A stretch of DNA of 64,000 nt from Georgenia yuyongxinii (GTDB lineage Bacteria; Actinomycetota; Actinomycetes; Actinomycetales; Actinomycetaceae). Numbering within the stretch: the stretch's first letter is position 1; each line of letters starts with the position of its first letter. The translations under genes were made by a program, and so were the position numbers. Positions 25,942 to 36,534 of the stretch are shown in pieces. Location: positions 3,100,001-3,164,000 of the forward strand of contig NZ_CP040915.1 of assembly GCF_006352065.1 (NCBI RefSeq), written 5' to 3'. The notes beneath the pieces were generated by a model. It had not been told where the DNA came from. It did not search any database and saw only the letters and a program-made list of their open reading frames with translations.

Positions 25942-27384
25942 TCAGCGGCCCCGCCGCTTCGCCATCCGCCAGCGGATCTTCCCGACGACTGCCCGCGGCC
26001 CGCCCTCGCGCAGGTAGTGCAGCACGGCGAGGGCGTCCAGCCGCGCCCGGGTGTACCAGGGCAGCGTCCCGAACTCGGGTCCGCGCAGCCGGTCGGCGTC
26101 CCGCGCTCGTCGGGGGGCGCGGCAGAACGCGAGCAGCGGCTCGAGCACCACGGGCCAGGTGTACCGCTCGGCCACCCGCGCCACGTTCGCCCGCGCGGCG
26201 GCGTGTGCGTCGTCGTCCAGGAGGAGAAGCTCCAGGGCGTCGGCGAGCGCGTCGACGCCCTCGGTGGGCACCGTGGCGCCGAGGCCCTCGGCGGCGACGA
26301 GGTCGCCGAAGGTGTCCCCGGCCGAGCACACGATGGGCAGGTCGGCCCACAGGTAGTCGAGGATCCGGGTGCGGAAGCTGAACGCGGTCTCGATGTGCTC
26401 GAAGTGCGCGCTGACGCCGATGTCGGCGTCGAGCAGGTAATCGGCGCGGCGCTCGTAGGGCACCCAGTCCTCGTTAAAGAACACGTGGGTGCCGGTCAGG
26501 CCCAGCTCGTCGGCGAGGCGACGGGTGCGGGTGGCCATCGCCATCTCGGGCACGTCGGGGTTGGGGTGCTTCATGCCGAGGAAGTACAACCGCACCTCGG
26601 GCACCCGCTCACGCACCCGGTCGACGGCGCGCAGCACCGTGACGGGGTCGAACCAGTTGTAGACCCCGCCGCCCCACAGGACGACCTTGTCGTCCGTGCC
26701 GATGCCCGGCACCACGCCCTTGATCGCCGGCGCCTGCCGCTGGGGCGGCGTCGCTGCGGTCCCGAACGGCACCACGGTGAGGAGGCTGCGCAAGGAGGGG
26801 TCGGCGTCGTACGTGTCCGGGTTGATCCGGCCGGCGACGCCGAGGTGACCGAGCCAGAGGTCACGCTGCTTCTCCGAGGCACACATGAAGAGGTCGCCGC
26901 GCGCGGTCTGGGCGGAGAGCTCGCGCAGCGCGTTGGCGAGCGACGCGTTCCGCTCCTCCACCGGCTTGTAGCGCTCCACCTCGAGCGACTCGAGGTGGAA
27001 GGGGTCGTACAGGTCGAGCACGAGTACCTGCGGGCACTGCTGCAGCCACGCGAAGGTTTGCATGACGAAGCCCTGGATGATGACGACGTCGGCGCCGTCC
27101 ACCTCGGCGCGGAAGTCCCCGACCGTGATGTGGGCGGTGTCGAAGCCGACGCCGGGGCGCTCGCACGCACCGAAGGTCACCAGGCGCACACGGTGCTGCT
27201 CGGCGGCCAGGGCGGTGGAGATCTCCCAGGCACGGATGGCCGGCCCTGCCATCCGCTCGGCGAGGGTGTCGAGCGTGACGACGAGGATGCGCTGGGCGCC
27301 GATGCGGGCGTCCGCATGCTCCGCACGCGCGTCCGCCGGCGCGACGACCTCCCTCGCCGCACCCATGTCCCCCGCCGCGCCCAT
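25942..27384 (-). CDS. Glycosyltransferase (GT-B, family 4-like) of the export operon
   Basis: A 480-residue protein. After a short variable N-terminus it reads RILVVTLDTLAERMAGPAIR, VLVLDLYDPFHLESL, a central KVVLWGGGVYNWFDPVTVLRA (start of the donor-binding Rossmann domain), DIGVSAHFEHIETAFSFRTR and ILDYLWADLPIVCSAGD. This matches glycosyltransferases encoded next to Wzm/Wzt exporters. The ATG at 27384 overlaps the TGA of the ABC ATPase (TGATG). Alternative in-frame ATG 27366 would shorten it by six residues. It may add a sugar to the exported polymer or its cap; the donor is not known. Confidence 0.85.
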   Translation of the reverse strand: MGAAGDMGAAREVVAPADARAEHADARIGAQRILVVTLDTLAERMAGPAIRAWEISTALAAEQHRVRLVTFGACERPGVGFDTAHITVGDFRAEVDGADVVIIQGFVMQTFAWLQQCPQVLVLDLYDPFHLESLEVERYKPVEERNASLANALRELSAQTARGDLFMCASEKQRDLWLGHLGVAGRINPDTYDADPSLRSLLTVVPFGTAATPPQRQAPAIKGVVPGIGTDDKVVLWGGGVYNWFDPVTVLRAVDRVRERVPEVRLYFLGMKHPNPDVPEMAMATRTRRLADELGLTGTHVFFNEDWVPYERRADYLLDADIGVSAHFEHIETAFSFRTRILDYLWADLPIVCSAGDTFGDLVAAEGLGATVPTEGVDALADALELLLLDDDAHAAARANVARVAERYTWPVVLEPLLAFCRAPRRARDADRLRGPEFGTLPWYTRARLDALAVLHYLREGGPRAVVGKIRWRMAKRRGR

Positions 27385-28586
27385 CAGCGCGCCTCCACGT
27401 CCGCCGCCTGCCAGCGCGACGGCGTGTGCATGTAGCCGCCCCACCAGCGCTGCTGGCCGCTCTCCACGCTGAACTTGGCGCTGTCGCGGACCTGGTCGTA
27501 CACGTGCTGGGTGGTGGAGTCGGTGATCGAGGTGACGACCACATAGCTGCCCGGGGCGAAGGCGACGGCGTCGGCGTGGCAGTCGATGTAGCCCGGCCCG
27601 TGGACGGTGCCGAGCCGGGGCCCGTGGTCGAAGGTGTTCGACGCCCACAGGTACGTGCCGTCGGAGCTCTCGATCGCGCACCCCATGACCGGGTTCTCCA
27701 CCGGCTCGTGCGCGTCGTAGTGGATCCGCACGGTCATGTCCTCGCCGGAGACCACCGGGCTGCCCGAACCCTGCCGCCCGAACACCTCCACCCGGCCGAC
27801 GGTGAGCTCGCCGGAGCCCCAGTGGGTGCGGCCGTGCTCGTCCAGCCGGGTGGAGTCGTGGGTGGAGTCCATGTAGGACTCGAGCACGCCGGCGGCCGGG
27901 CCGACCGCCTGCAGTTTCCCGCCGGCCAGCCACGCGGCCTGGTCAGCCATGGTGCGAAGCGACGGCATCGAGTGGCTGACCACCACCACGGTGCGGCCCT
28001 CGCGCCGGAAGTCGGCGAACTTCGCCGCGCACTTCTCCTGGAACGCGGCGTCACCGACGGCGAGGACCTCGTCCACCAGCAGGATCTCGGGATCGACGTG
28101 GATGGCCACCGAGAAGCCGAGCCGCACGTACATGCCGGACGAGTAGTTCTTCACCGGCTGGTCGATGAACTGCTCGACGCCCGAGAAGCCGACGATCTCG
28201 TCGAACTTCGAGTCGATCTCGGGCTTCGTCATGCCGAGGATCGAGCCGTTGAGGTAGACGTTGTCCCGCCCGGACAGCTCGGGGTGGAACCCCGAGCCGA
28301 CCTCGAGCAGGGCCGCCACCCGTCCGCGGGTGACGATGCGCCCCGAGTTGGGGTACAGGATCTTGGCCATGCACTTCAGGAGGGTGGACTTCCCGGAGCC
28401 GTTGTCCCCCACCAGCGCGAAGGTGGAGGCCTCGGGGATCTCGAAGGAGACGTCCTTGAGGGCCCAGAAGTCCTCGTGCACCGAGCGCCGCCGGCGCATG
28501 ACCGCGGCCTTGAGAGTCTGGTTGCGCTCGTGGAAGATGCGGAACTTCTTCGAGACGTCGTCGACGGTGATGGTGGCGGTGCTCAC
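27384..28586 (-). CDS. wzt: Polysaccharide ABC exporter, ATP-binding subunit with carbohydrate-binding C-domain
   Basis: A 400-residue ATPase. Walker A GDNGSGKST is at about 60-68, the signature YSSGMYVRL near 150, Walker B ILLVDEVLAVGDAAF near 170, and the switch histidine in VVVSHSMPSLRTMA. Residues 250-400 (starting around VGRVEVFGRQGSGSPVV) are a beta-rich extension typical of Wzt proteins, in which the C-domain binds the exported glycan before transport. The tail ends WWGGYMHTPSRW. The start is GTG 28586, overlapping the permease stop (GTGA). With the permease it would export a lipid-linked polysaccharide across the membrane. Confidence 0.92.
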   Translation of the reverse strand: MSTATITVDDVSKKFRIFHERNQTLKAAVMRRRRSVHEDFWALKDVSFEIPEASTFALVGDNGSGKSTLLKCMAKILYPNSGRIVTRGRVAALLEVGSGFHPELSGRDNVYLNGSILGMTKPEIDSKFDEIVGFSGVEQFIDQPVKNYSSGMYVRLGFSVAIHVDPEILLVDEVLAVGDAAFQEKCAAKFADFRREGRTVVVVSHSMPSLRTMADQAAWLAGGKLQAVGPAAGVLESYMDSTHDSTRLDEHGRTHWGSGELTVGRVEVFGRQGSGSPVVSGEDMTVRIHYDAHEPVENPVMGCAIESSDGTYLWASNTFDHGPRLGTVHGPGYIDCHADAVAFAPGSYVVVTSITDSTTQHVYDQVRDSAKFSVESGQQRWWGGYMHTPSRWQAADVEAR

Positions 28587-29416
28587 AGTGCCTCAGCCAG
28601 CCCCTTCTCGCTGCGCTTGAACAGCGCGTAGCCCAGGAAGAACGCGCCCAGGCTCCAGGCCGCGCAGGCCAGCGCGGTCGACAGATCGGGCCAGCGGTTG
28701 TCGTACAGGAGGTTGCGGAACACCTCGGCGAACTGGCCGATGGGGTTGAGCAGATACAGGTCCAGCAGCGTCACCGAGCCGAACAGCGGGCCCAGGCGCT
28801 CGGACTGGTCGGCCACCAGCGAGACCGGGTAGACGATCGGCGTCAGGTAGAACCACACCTGGAACAGGATGCCCACAAAGTGCTGGGTGTCTCGGAAGTG
28901 GACGTTGGCCACGGACAGCATCAACGAGACCCCGGTGGCGAACAGCGACATGAGCGCCATGAACACCACGACGAGCGGGAGCCACACCAGCGCGTTCGAG
29001 CCCACGATCAGCAGGGCGAGCACCAGCACGACCATCTCGATGGACCAGCTGAACATCCACGAGAACGAGTTGGCCACCAGCAGCGCGATGCGGGGGAAGT
29101 AGACCTTCTTGATGAGGTTCTCGTTCCCCACCAAGGTGCCCATGCCGCCGTTGACGACGTTCGTGAAGAACGTCCACGGCAGCAGGGCGCAGAGCAGCCA
29201 CAGCGCGAAGATGTTGAGGCCGCTGGGGTCACCGGGGTCGGGCTGGACCCGGATGATGAAGGCGAAGACGACCGTGTAGATCGCCATCGCGGCCAGAGGG
29301 TTCGCCAGCGACCAGAGCTGGCCGAGCGCGGTGCGCTTGTACTTGCCCTTGATCTCACGGCGCGTGAGGTTGAGCACGAGCTCGCTCGAGCCCTGCAGGT
29401 CCTTCACGATGCCCAA
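28583..29416 (-). CDS. wzm: Polysaccharide ABC exporter, permease subunit
   Basis: A 277-residue ABC-2 type permease with six hydrophobic segments. LTRREIKGKYKRTALGQLWS near the N-terminus and ANVHFRDTQHFVGILFQVWF, followed by LTPIVYP, are standard for Wzm/TagG exporters. The start is TTG 29416 with GGGAGG about nine bases upstream; GTG 29407 is a weaker alternative. It heads the three-gene coupled unit permease, ATPase, glycosyltransferase. The exported polymer is probably the rhamnose-containing glycan made by the surrounding genes, which is inference. Confidence 0.92.
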   Translation of the reverse strand: MGIVKDLQGSSELVLNLTRREIKGKYKRTALGQLWSLANPLAAMAIYTVVFAFIIRVQPDPGDPSGLNIFALWLLCALLPWTFFTNVVNGGMGTLVGNENLIKKVYFPRIALLVANSFSWMFSWSIEMVVLVLALLIVGSNALVWLPLVVVFMALMSLFATGVSLMLSVANVHFRDTQHFVGILFQVWFYLTPIVYPVSLVADQSERLGPLFGSVTLLDLYLLNPIGQFAEVFRNLLYDNRWPDLSTALACAAWSLGAFFLGYALFKRSEKGLAEAL

Positions 29417-29531
29417 CGGCTGCCGCCTCCCTCTCCGGTCCCGGTCACCAGGAGAACCCGGCCCACCGCTCCGGACAGATTACGGCACGGCAACGGCCGT
29501 CCTCCCGAGCGGGTGGGAGCTGTGTCGGGAC

Positions 29532-31508
29532 TCACCCGCACGCCGTGATCCGGTACACCCGCGCCGGCCCGCCCTCGGCGACGAGATCGAACCCGGTGGT
29601 GGTGTCGACGTCGTACAACCCTGGGGAGTCCTGCGCCCACGCCTGAGGCCCGGAGTCGTCGGCGTAGAAGTACTCGATCCCGTCCTCGGCAACGATCTCG
29701 CACACCTTCGGATCCGACCGCAGCTGGCCGAAGTGGGCCTTGAGGTACGACTGGTCGGGGTCCCAGCTCGAGGGGTTGACGTGCGGGATGAAGGCCACTG
29801 CCCCGCCCACCGACTGGACGAACGCCGCCCCGTTGCGCGGGTCCCCGAGCACGACCGCGTCGTCCGGGAGCACGTCGTCGAGCGAGCGGATCATCGTCAG
29901 CTCCTCGGTCGAGGCGTGCGCGGTGGTCAGGATTCGGTCGGGCTGGAACCCCCAGGCCGTCCAGCCGTTCTGCCGCTCGTCGTACCGGAACGCGCCGGAG
30001 GTGACGAATGCCAGCGCCAGCACACCGACCATGACGACCGGGGCCAGCCAGTCGCGGGTGCGGCCGTGGCGCGCACCCGCCCGGGACTCGGCGAGCAGCC
30101 GCTGCGCGGCCCGTCCCAGCGCGACGACCCCCAGCGCCCCCAGGACGGCCGCCACCGTGGGCAGCATGGCGAAGGTGCGGTCGGCGGACTTGTACCAGAA
30201 CCCCGCCAGGTCCCGCAGCACGTTGTTCGGCCCTGCAGCCACGACGTAGATGCCCAACGTCAGCAGCCAGGACACGGCCAGCCACCGGGTGCGCACGGAC
30301 ATGGCGGCCACCACGACGCCGATGAGCACGAGCGCCGCCACGACGACGTTCGCCCACGGACTTGTCCACCCGATGGTGGTGGAGAACGTCAGCCCCCGGA
30401 ACAGGGCGAGCCGACGCGACCCTTCTACTGCCGGGAAGGCCGCCATCGCCTGCAACGCGGGCACCGTGTAGACGGCCACCACGAGCGCGAGCGCGACCGC
30501 GGGGGCGGCGCCGGCCGCGACGACCGCGGCGGCGCGGTGCCCCAGCCGCCACTGCCGGAGCCCCCGTCGGGCGCCGACCTGGCCCAGGTAGGGCAGCACG
30601 AACAGCCCGAGCACCGCCAAGCCGGCCGGCTGGGCGGCCACCACCCCGGCGCACGTGACGACGGCGGCCAGCCCGCCTCGCAAGGCGTGACCCGGCGACC
30701 GGTCGGTCCGGGCGCGCTCCACCACGCCCACGACCAGCGCGACCGCGCCAGGGGCAAGCGCAATCGCGAGGCAGTAGGGGAACATGCCCTGCAGCACCAG
30801 CAGGTTGGCCGGGAAGATGAGGAAGGAGGAGGCCACCACGGGCGCCACCGCCGCAACCGCGCCGTCGCGCGGAGCGACCGCACGGGCGAGGGCCACGATG
30901 CCGACCAGCCACACCGCCAGGGCGGTGAGCAGCATGAGCATGTTCGAGGCCACCACCACGGAGGACAGCCGCGCCCCGAGCGCGACCATCGAGTGCCACA
31001 CCGCGGGGTAGAAGACGCCCGTGCTCGACCCGTACATCGGGTCCAGGCCCCCGAGGGAGGAGGCGTTGCCGGTGCGCAGGACGGTCTCGGCGGCGTTGAG
31101 GTGGAACACGGGGTCGTAGATCTGCTGGACGGCGTCGGGCCGCCCCATCCCGTTCAGGTAGGCGCCGGCCTGCACCCCCGCGCCCACCGCGAGGCCGATC
31201 CCTACGAGCGCCCACGAGCGGGGCGTCAGGGGTGGGAGCGACACCGTGCCGGGTGGGAGCACCCGTCCCAGCAGCGCGCACAGCCCGAGCACCACCGCGA
31301 GCAGGAGGACCACCGGGGCCGGGGTCCACGCCACGCCCACGACGTCGAGCACGACCGCCCCGAGCGCGAGCACCGCGACCACCGCGGCGGGCGCGCCGGC
31401 GACGGCGAGGACGCCGCGGACCCCGAGCAGTCGCAGACCGACCCATCCCGGCAGGTACAGGAGGGCCAGGAGCACCGTCGCCGTGGGTAGTGCGTCGATC
31501 CAGCTCAT
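29532..31508 (-). CDS. DUF6541-like actinobacterial multi-pass membrane protein (paralogue 1)
   Basis: A 658-residue protein with about fourteen transmembrane segments and a C-terminal extracytoplasmic domain. Conserved pieces include PVFHLNAAETVLRTGNASSL, YGSSTGVFYPAVWHSMVAL, ANLLVLQGMFPYCLAIALAP and the C-terminal DDAVVLGDPRNGAAFVQSVGG and EDGIEYFYADDS. The same layout recurs in the protein at 39634-41709. The DUF6541 label is my recollection of this architecture and should be verified. A GT-C-type enzyme acting on a lipid-linked sugar is plausible from the fold and position beside the exporter. ATG 31508 opens at MSWIDALPTAT. Confidence 0.75.
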   Translation of the reverse strand: MSWIDALPTATVLLALLYLPGWVGLRLLGVRGVLAVAGAPAAVVAVLALGAVVLDVVGVAWTPAPVVLLLAVVLGLCALLGRVLPPGTVSLPPLTPRSWALVGIGLAVGAGVQAGAYLNGMGRPDAVQQIYDPVFHLNAAETVLRTGNASSLGGLDPMYGSSTGVFYPAVWHSMVALGARLSSVVVASNMLMLLTALAVWLVGIVALARAVAPRDGAVAAVAPVVASSFLIFPANLLVLQGMFPYCLAIALAPGAVALVVGVVERARTDRSPGHALRGGLAAVVTCAGVVAAQPAGLAVLGLFVLPYLGQVGARRGLRQWRLGHRAAAVVAAGAAPAVALALVVAVYTVPALQAMAAFPAVEGSRRLALFRGLTFSTTIGWTSPWANVVVAALVLIGVVVAAMSVRTRWLAVSWLLTLGIYVVAAGPNNVLRDLAGFWYKSADRTFAMLPTVAAVLGALGVVALGRAAQRLLAESRAGARHGRTRDWLAPVVMVGVLALAFVTSGAFRYDERQNGWTAWGFQPDRILTTAHASTEELTMIRSLDDVLPDDAVVLGDPRNGAAFVQSVGGAVAFIPHVNPSSWDPDQSYLKAHFGQLRSDPKVCEIVAEDGIEYFYADDSGPQAWAQDSPGLYDVDTTTGFDLVAEGGPARVYRITACG

Positions 31509-31625
31509 CGTTTCCGTCTTCCGGGCCGGGCCGAGCGCCAGGTCCGCGATCGATCATGCCCGATGGCCGGCCCTCCGTGGTGCGGGCACCCTCGACGACG
31601 GCGGCTCACCCCCGTGCCGGCATCC

Positions 31626-33944
31626 CTACGGACGGCGCACCCCCAGGGAGTCGGTGCCGTCACCGTTCCAGTCGCCCACCAGGATGAGGTCCTCGGCGCG
31701 GCCGTAGACCACCTCGAAGTCGGCCGGACCTGTCGCCACCGTGTTCTTGATGTAGTACCGGGCGCCGCGGCGCACGGCGAGGGTGTCGCGACCGTCGCCG
31801 TCCCAGTCGCCGGTGAGCACGGTGTCGGCGGGGCGGCCGTAGGCAACCGTGTAGTCGGCCACCCCGGTGGCGACGGAGTTCTTCACGAAGTAGATCGACC
31901 CGCGGCGCACACCGAAGGTGTCGCGCTTGTCACCGTCCCAGTCCGCGACGAGCACCTCGTCCCCGGCACGCCCGTACGCCACCACCTGGTCCGCCGGCCC
32001 CGAGGTGATCGAGTTGCGCACGTGGTAGATCGCGCCGCGGCGCACGGCGAAGGTGTCGGTGCCGTTGCCGTCCCAGTCCCCCACCAAGATGTCGTCACCC
32101 GGGCGGCCGTAGGCGATGACGGTGTCGGGCTCGTTGTAGGTGTTGGAGTTGGAGATGTAGAACGTGCGGCCCACCCGAGCGGCGAGGGTGTCCACGCCGT
32201 CGCCGTCCCAGTCGCCCACGTAGATCTGCGCGGACTTGTCCCCGTAGCGGAACTGGGTGTCCGCCGTCGGCCCGAAGTCGTTGTTGAGGTAGAAGAGCTG
32301 CAGAGCCTGGCTGTCGACGGCGCGGGTCAGGCTGGGCAGCCAGGACTGGATCGCGTTGCCCGGGCACGTGGTGGCGCCGACGTCGCGGTGGCCGAAGATG
32401 CGTGCGAGACCGCGACCCTTGGGGGTGTAGGCGGTGCCGGGCGAGGTGATGCCGCTGGGCGTGTCCAGGTCGATGCCGGCGCGGGCGAACTGCCAGGCGA
32501 TGACGTTGGCCATGGAGTTGAAGATCTCCCGCGGCGGGCTCACCTTCGTGTAGTCGCCCATCGCGGAGATGCCCAGGGTGCCGGTGTTGTACCCGCCGGC
32601 GTGCGCCCCGATGGTCATCTTCCCGGCCGGCGCGGCGAGCGAGCCGGTGCGGCCCTCGAACACCCGGCCCCACTTGTCGACGAGGAAGTTGTAGCCGATG
32701 TCGCCCCAGTCGCGGGTCTCGGCGTGGAAGAAGTAGATGCCGCGCACGATCGAGGCGGACTGGGCCGGCGTGTAGTCGTTGGTGCCGGCGGTGTGGTGCA
32801 CGACGGCAGCCTTCAAGGTGGCGTAGCCCGGCCGCCAGGACATGATCTTGGGGTCCGCCCCCCAGCCCGCGCGGCTGGTGATGGTGGGCCTCGGCACCGT
32901 CGCTGCGGCGGGCATGACGCCGGCCATCTGCGCGGCGGCGGTGACGCCGGAGGTCCACGCCGCCGTGCTCGTGGAGGACGAGGGGCCCAGCGCGGCGGAG
33001 CTCGCCCCTGTCACGGCTGTGCCCAACGACACCGGTGCCACGGTGGCCGCCGGCTGGGAGACGTCGCCGAGCAGACTCCGGAACGCAGCGGGCTCGGTGG
33101 TGGCGGTGGGCTCCTCGGTGGGCAGCTCGGCCGGGGGCTCAGGGGCCTCGGTGATGACCTCTTCGGCGGGCTCCGGGTTCGCCGGGATGAGGCTGAGCTC
33201 GAGGCCGGCCGGGAGGGCACCGGCGTCACCGGTGACCTGGAGCTGAACAGCGTCCGCGCCGCCCGTGACGAACGGGTCGGTGCCGGCCTTGACGCCCGCT
33301 CGCGCCTCGCCGGAGTCGAGGGCGTCCTCCGCCTCGGTCTCCAGCCACTGCGACCACTCGCCGTCCTCGAGGACGCGCAGGAACACTCGCGCACCGGTGG
33401 GCAGGCGGTCCTGGGCGTCCCAGGTGAGGCCGGCCACGAGGAACTCCTCGGTGGCGATCGGAGGGGTCAGGACCGCGATCTTGTCGAGGTCCGCATCCGG
33501 GTTCTGGGCGGTGGTGGTGGCGGCGGTCAACGTGCTGCCGGGCGCCGCGTCCGCCAACCCGCCTAGGCGCACCGTGGCGAGCCCACGACCGGCCCCGCCG
33601 CCGTGCAGGCCGGCTGCGGCCAGTGCCGCAGCCGAGCCGGCCGCACCGGTCGCACCGGTCGCACCGGTCGCACCAGTCGCCGCCGGAGCATCCGTGCCGA
33701 GCTGCTCCAGCCCTTCCTCGGCCACCGCAGTGCGCCGGCCTGCAAGGTCGGTGAGCGAGATCACCGTGACCGGCGCGGCCGGTCCGGGGTCGTCCGGAGC
33801 GGTGTCGAGCGGCAGGGGCAGGTCGTCCGCGGAGGCCTCGGTCACGGGCGGCGCGGCCGCGGCGGAAACAGCGGCCGGCGCCCCCATGGGGGCTAAGAGC
33901 AGGAGCGACGTCCCAAGAAGGGCAGTGGTACGGGGAAAGAGCAA
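31626..33944 (-). CDS. Secreted PGRP-type N-acetylmuramoyl-L-alanine amidase with GDWDGDG repeats
   Basis: A roughly 772-residue exported protein. A hydrophobic signal (TTALLGTSLLLLAPMGAP) is followed by an acidic, Pro-rich region with an ATGATGATGATG tract. The amidase-2/PGRP domain spans about 355-530: SRAGWGADP, VVHHTAGTNDYTP (zinc His), DWGDIGYNFLVDKWGRVFEG, IFGHRDVGATTCPGN (second His and Cys ligands). Five 45-residue repeats follow to the C-terminus, closing with GDWNGDGTDSLGVRR. It should cut between MurNAc and the stem peptide. The start is uncertain: TTG 33944 gives a good signal peptide; ATG 34034 overlaps the divergent ugd start and adds a charged prefix. Confidence 0.88.
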   Translation of the reverse strand: MLFPRTTALLGTSLLLLAPMGAPAAVSAAAAPPVTEASADDLPLPLDTAPDDPGPAAPVTVISLTDLAGRRTAVAEEGLEQLGTDAPAATGATGATGATGAAGSAAALAAAGLHGGGAGRGLATVRLGGLADAAPGSTLTAATTTAQNPDADLDKIAVLTPPIATEEFLVAGLTWDAQDRLPTGARVFLRVLEDGEWSQWLETEAEDALDSGEARAGVKAGTDPFVTGGADAVQLQVTGDAGALPAGLELSLIPANPEPAEEVITEAPEPPAELPTEEPTATTEPAAFRSLLGDVSQPAATVAPVSLGTAVTGASSAALGPSSSTSTAAWTSGVTAAAQMAGVMPAAATVPRPTITSRAGWGADPKIMSWRPGYATLKAAVVHHTAGTNDYTPAQSASIVRGIYFFHAETRDWGDIGYNFLVDKWGRVFEGRTGSLAAPAGKMTIGAHAGGYNTGTLGISAMGDYTKVSPPREIFNSMANVIAWQFARAGIDLDTPSGITSPGTAYTPKGRGLARIFGHRDVGATTCPGNAIQSWLPSLTRAVDSQALQLFYLNNDFGPTADTQFRYGDKSAQIYVGDWDGDGVDTLAARVGRTFYISNSNTYNEPDTVIAYGRPGDDILVGDWDGNGTDTFAVRRGAIYHVRNSITSGPADQVVAYGRAGDEVLVADWDGDKRDTFGVRRGSIYFVKNSVATGVADYTVAYGRPADTVLTGDWDGDGRDTLAVRRGARYYIKNTVATGPADFEVVYGRAEDLILVGDWNGDGTDSLGVRRP

Positions 33945-34032
33945 GACGATCGACCTCGCATGGGGAAGACAGGCGCGAGGGGCCCGACCTCGGACCCAGC
34001 AGGCCCCCCGCGTTCGACGGTACCTTGACCCC

Positions 34033-35361
34033 ATGCAGATTTCGGTTATTGGTTGCGGCTATTTGGGTGCCGTGCACGCGGCGTGCATGGCCGAGCTCGG
34101 TCACGACGTCGTCGGCATCGACGTGGACGCCGCGAAGGTCGCGTCGCTGTCCGCGGGACGAGCGCCGTTCCACGAACCAGGCTTCGAGGAGGTCCTGGTC
34201 CGCAACATCGAGGCCGGGCGCCTGCGCTTCTCGACCGACTACGCCGACCTCGCCGACGCCCAAGTGCATTTCATCGGCGTCGGCACCCCGCAGGTGCCGA
34301 GCGGTTACGCGGCGGACCTGCAGTACGTCGACGCCGCGGTGGACTCCGTGATCCCCCACCTCAAGGCCCACCCGGACGGCCCGACGCTGGTGGTCGGCAA
34401 GTCGACCGTGCCGGTGGGCACCGCCGCCGCCCTCGCGAAGCGGATCGCCGCCGCCGGCGACGGCGTCCATCTCGTATGGAACCCGGAGTTCCTGCGCGAG
34501 GGCTTCGCCGTGCAGGACACCATCGCGCCCGACCGCATCGTGTACGGAGTGCCCGCGGACGAGTCGGCGGCTCGTGCGTCCCAGGCGGTGCTCGACGCCG
34601 TCTACGCGGACCTGCTGGAGCGGGACATCCCGCGCTTGGTCACCGACTACGCCACCGCCGAGCTGGTCAAGGTGGCGGCCAACTCCTTCCTCGCCACGAA
34701 GATCTCGTTCATCAACGCCATGGCGGAGCTGTGCGAGGCGACCGGCGCCGACGTCACCCAGCTGGCCGAGGCCATCGGATTCGACGACCGCATCGGCAAG
34801 AAGTTCCTGCGGGCCGGGATCGGCTTCGGCGGCGGGTGCCTGCCCAAGGACATCCGGGCGTTCATGGCCCGCGCCGGCGAGCTGGGCGTGGACCAGGCGC
34901 TGACGTTCCTCCGCGAGGTCGACGCCATCAACGACCGCCGCCGGGACCACGCCGTCGAGCTTGCGCGCCGGGCCGCCGGCGGCACGTTCCTCGGCAAGAA
35001 GGTCGCCGTCCTCGGTGCCGCGTTCAAGCCGGACAGCGACGACATGCGCAACTCCCCCGCGCTGGACATCGCCAACACGATCGCCGGTCAGGGCGCCGAG
35101 GTGGTCATCACCGACCCCGCCGCGGGCCCGAAGCTCGCCGAGCTGCGGCCGGACATGAGCGTGGCCGAGGACGCGCACGCTGCCGCGGCCGGCGCCGACG
35201 TGGTGATGCTGCTCACCGAGTGGCGTGAGTTCCGCGACCTCGACCCGGTCGCGCTCAAGGCCGCGGTGCGCACACCGTGGATCATCGACGGACGCAACGC
35301 CCTCGACCCGGCCACCTGGCGTGCCGCCGGCTGGACCTACAGCGGCATCGGCCGCCCCTGA
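34033..35361 (+). CDS. ugd: UDP-glucose 6-dehydrogenase family protein
   Basis: Oxidises UDP-glucose to UDP-glucuronate with two NAD+. The 442-residue product opens with the Rossmann motif VIGCGYLGAVHAA, then IDVDAAKVASL, GTPQVPSGYAADLQYVDAA, VGKSTVPVGTA, WNPEFLREGFAVQDT, the KVAANSFLATKISFINA helix, and GIGFGGGCLPKDIRA with the catalytic cysteine at 269. The C-terminal domain includes LGAAFKPDSDDMRNSPA. ATG 34033 sits at the conserved opening. It is divergent from the amidase gene. The substrate is inferred from closest motif pattern; a related UDP-sugar is possible. Confidence 0.92.
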   Translation: MQISVIGCGYLGAVHAACMAELGHDVVGIDVDAAKVASLSAGRAPFHEPGFEEVLVRNIEAGRLRFSTDYADLADAQVHFIGVGTPQVPSGYAADLQYVDAAVDSVIPHLKAHPDGPTLVVGKSTVPVGTAAALAKRIAAAGDGVHLVWNPEFLREGFAVQDTIAPDRIVYGVPADESAARASQAVLDAVYADLLERDIPRLVTDYATAELVKVAANSFLATKISFINAMAELCEATGADVTQLAEAIGFDDRIGKKFLRAGIGFGGGCLPKDIRAFMARAGELGVDQALTFLREVDAINDRRRDHAVELARRAAGGTFLGKKVAVLGAAFKPDSDDMRNSPALDIANTIAGQGAEVVITDPAAGPKLAELRPDMSVAEDAHAAAAGADVVMLLTEWREFRDLDPVALKAAVRTPWIIDGRNALDPATWRAAGWTYSGIGRP

Positions 35362-35445
35362 CCCGCCCACTTCTCCGCGAGACGTCAAGTCCTCCGCGAC
35401 ATGTCATCCTGCCCGGCGCGCTGCCGAACTCGCTGACGTTCCTAG

Positions 35446-36534
<1,089 letters not shown>

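Noticed and set aside
29331-31490. A 719-codon open frame on the plus strand
   Set aside because: Antisense to the membrane protein at 29532-31508 and to the exporter permease; the text is Arg/His/Gly low-complexity without family motifs.
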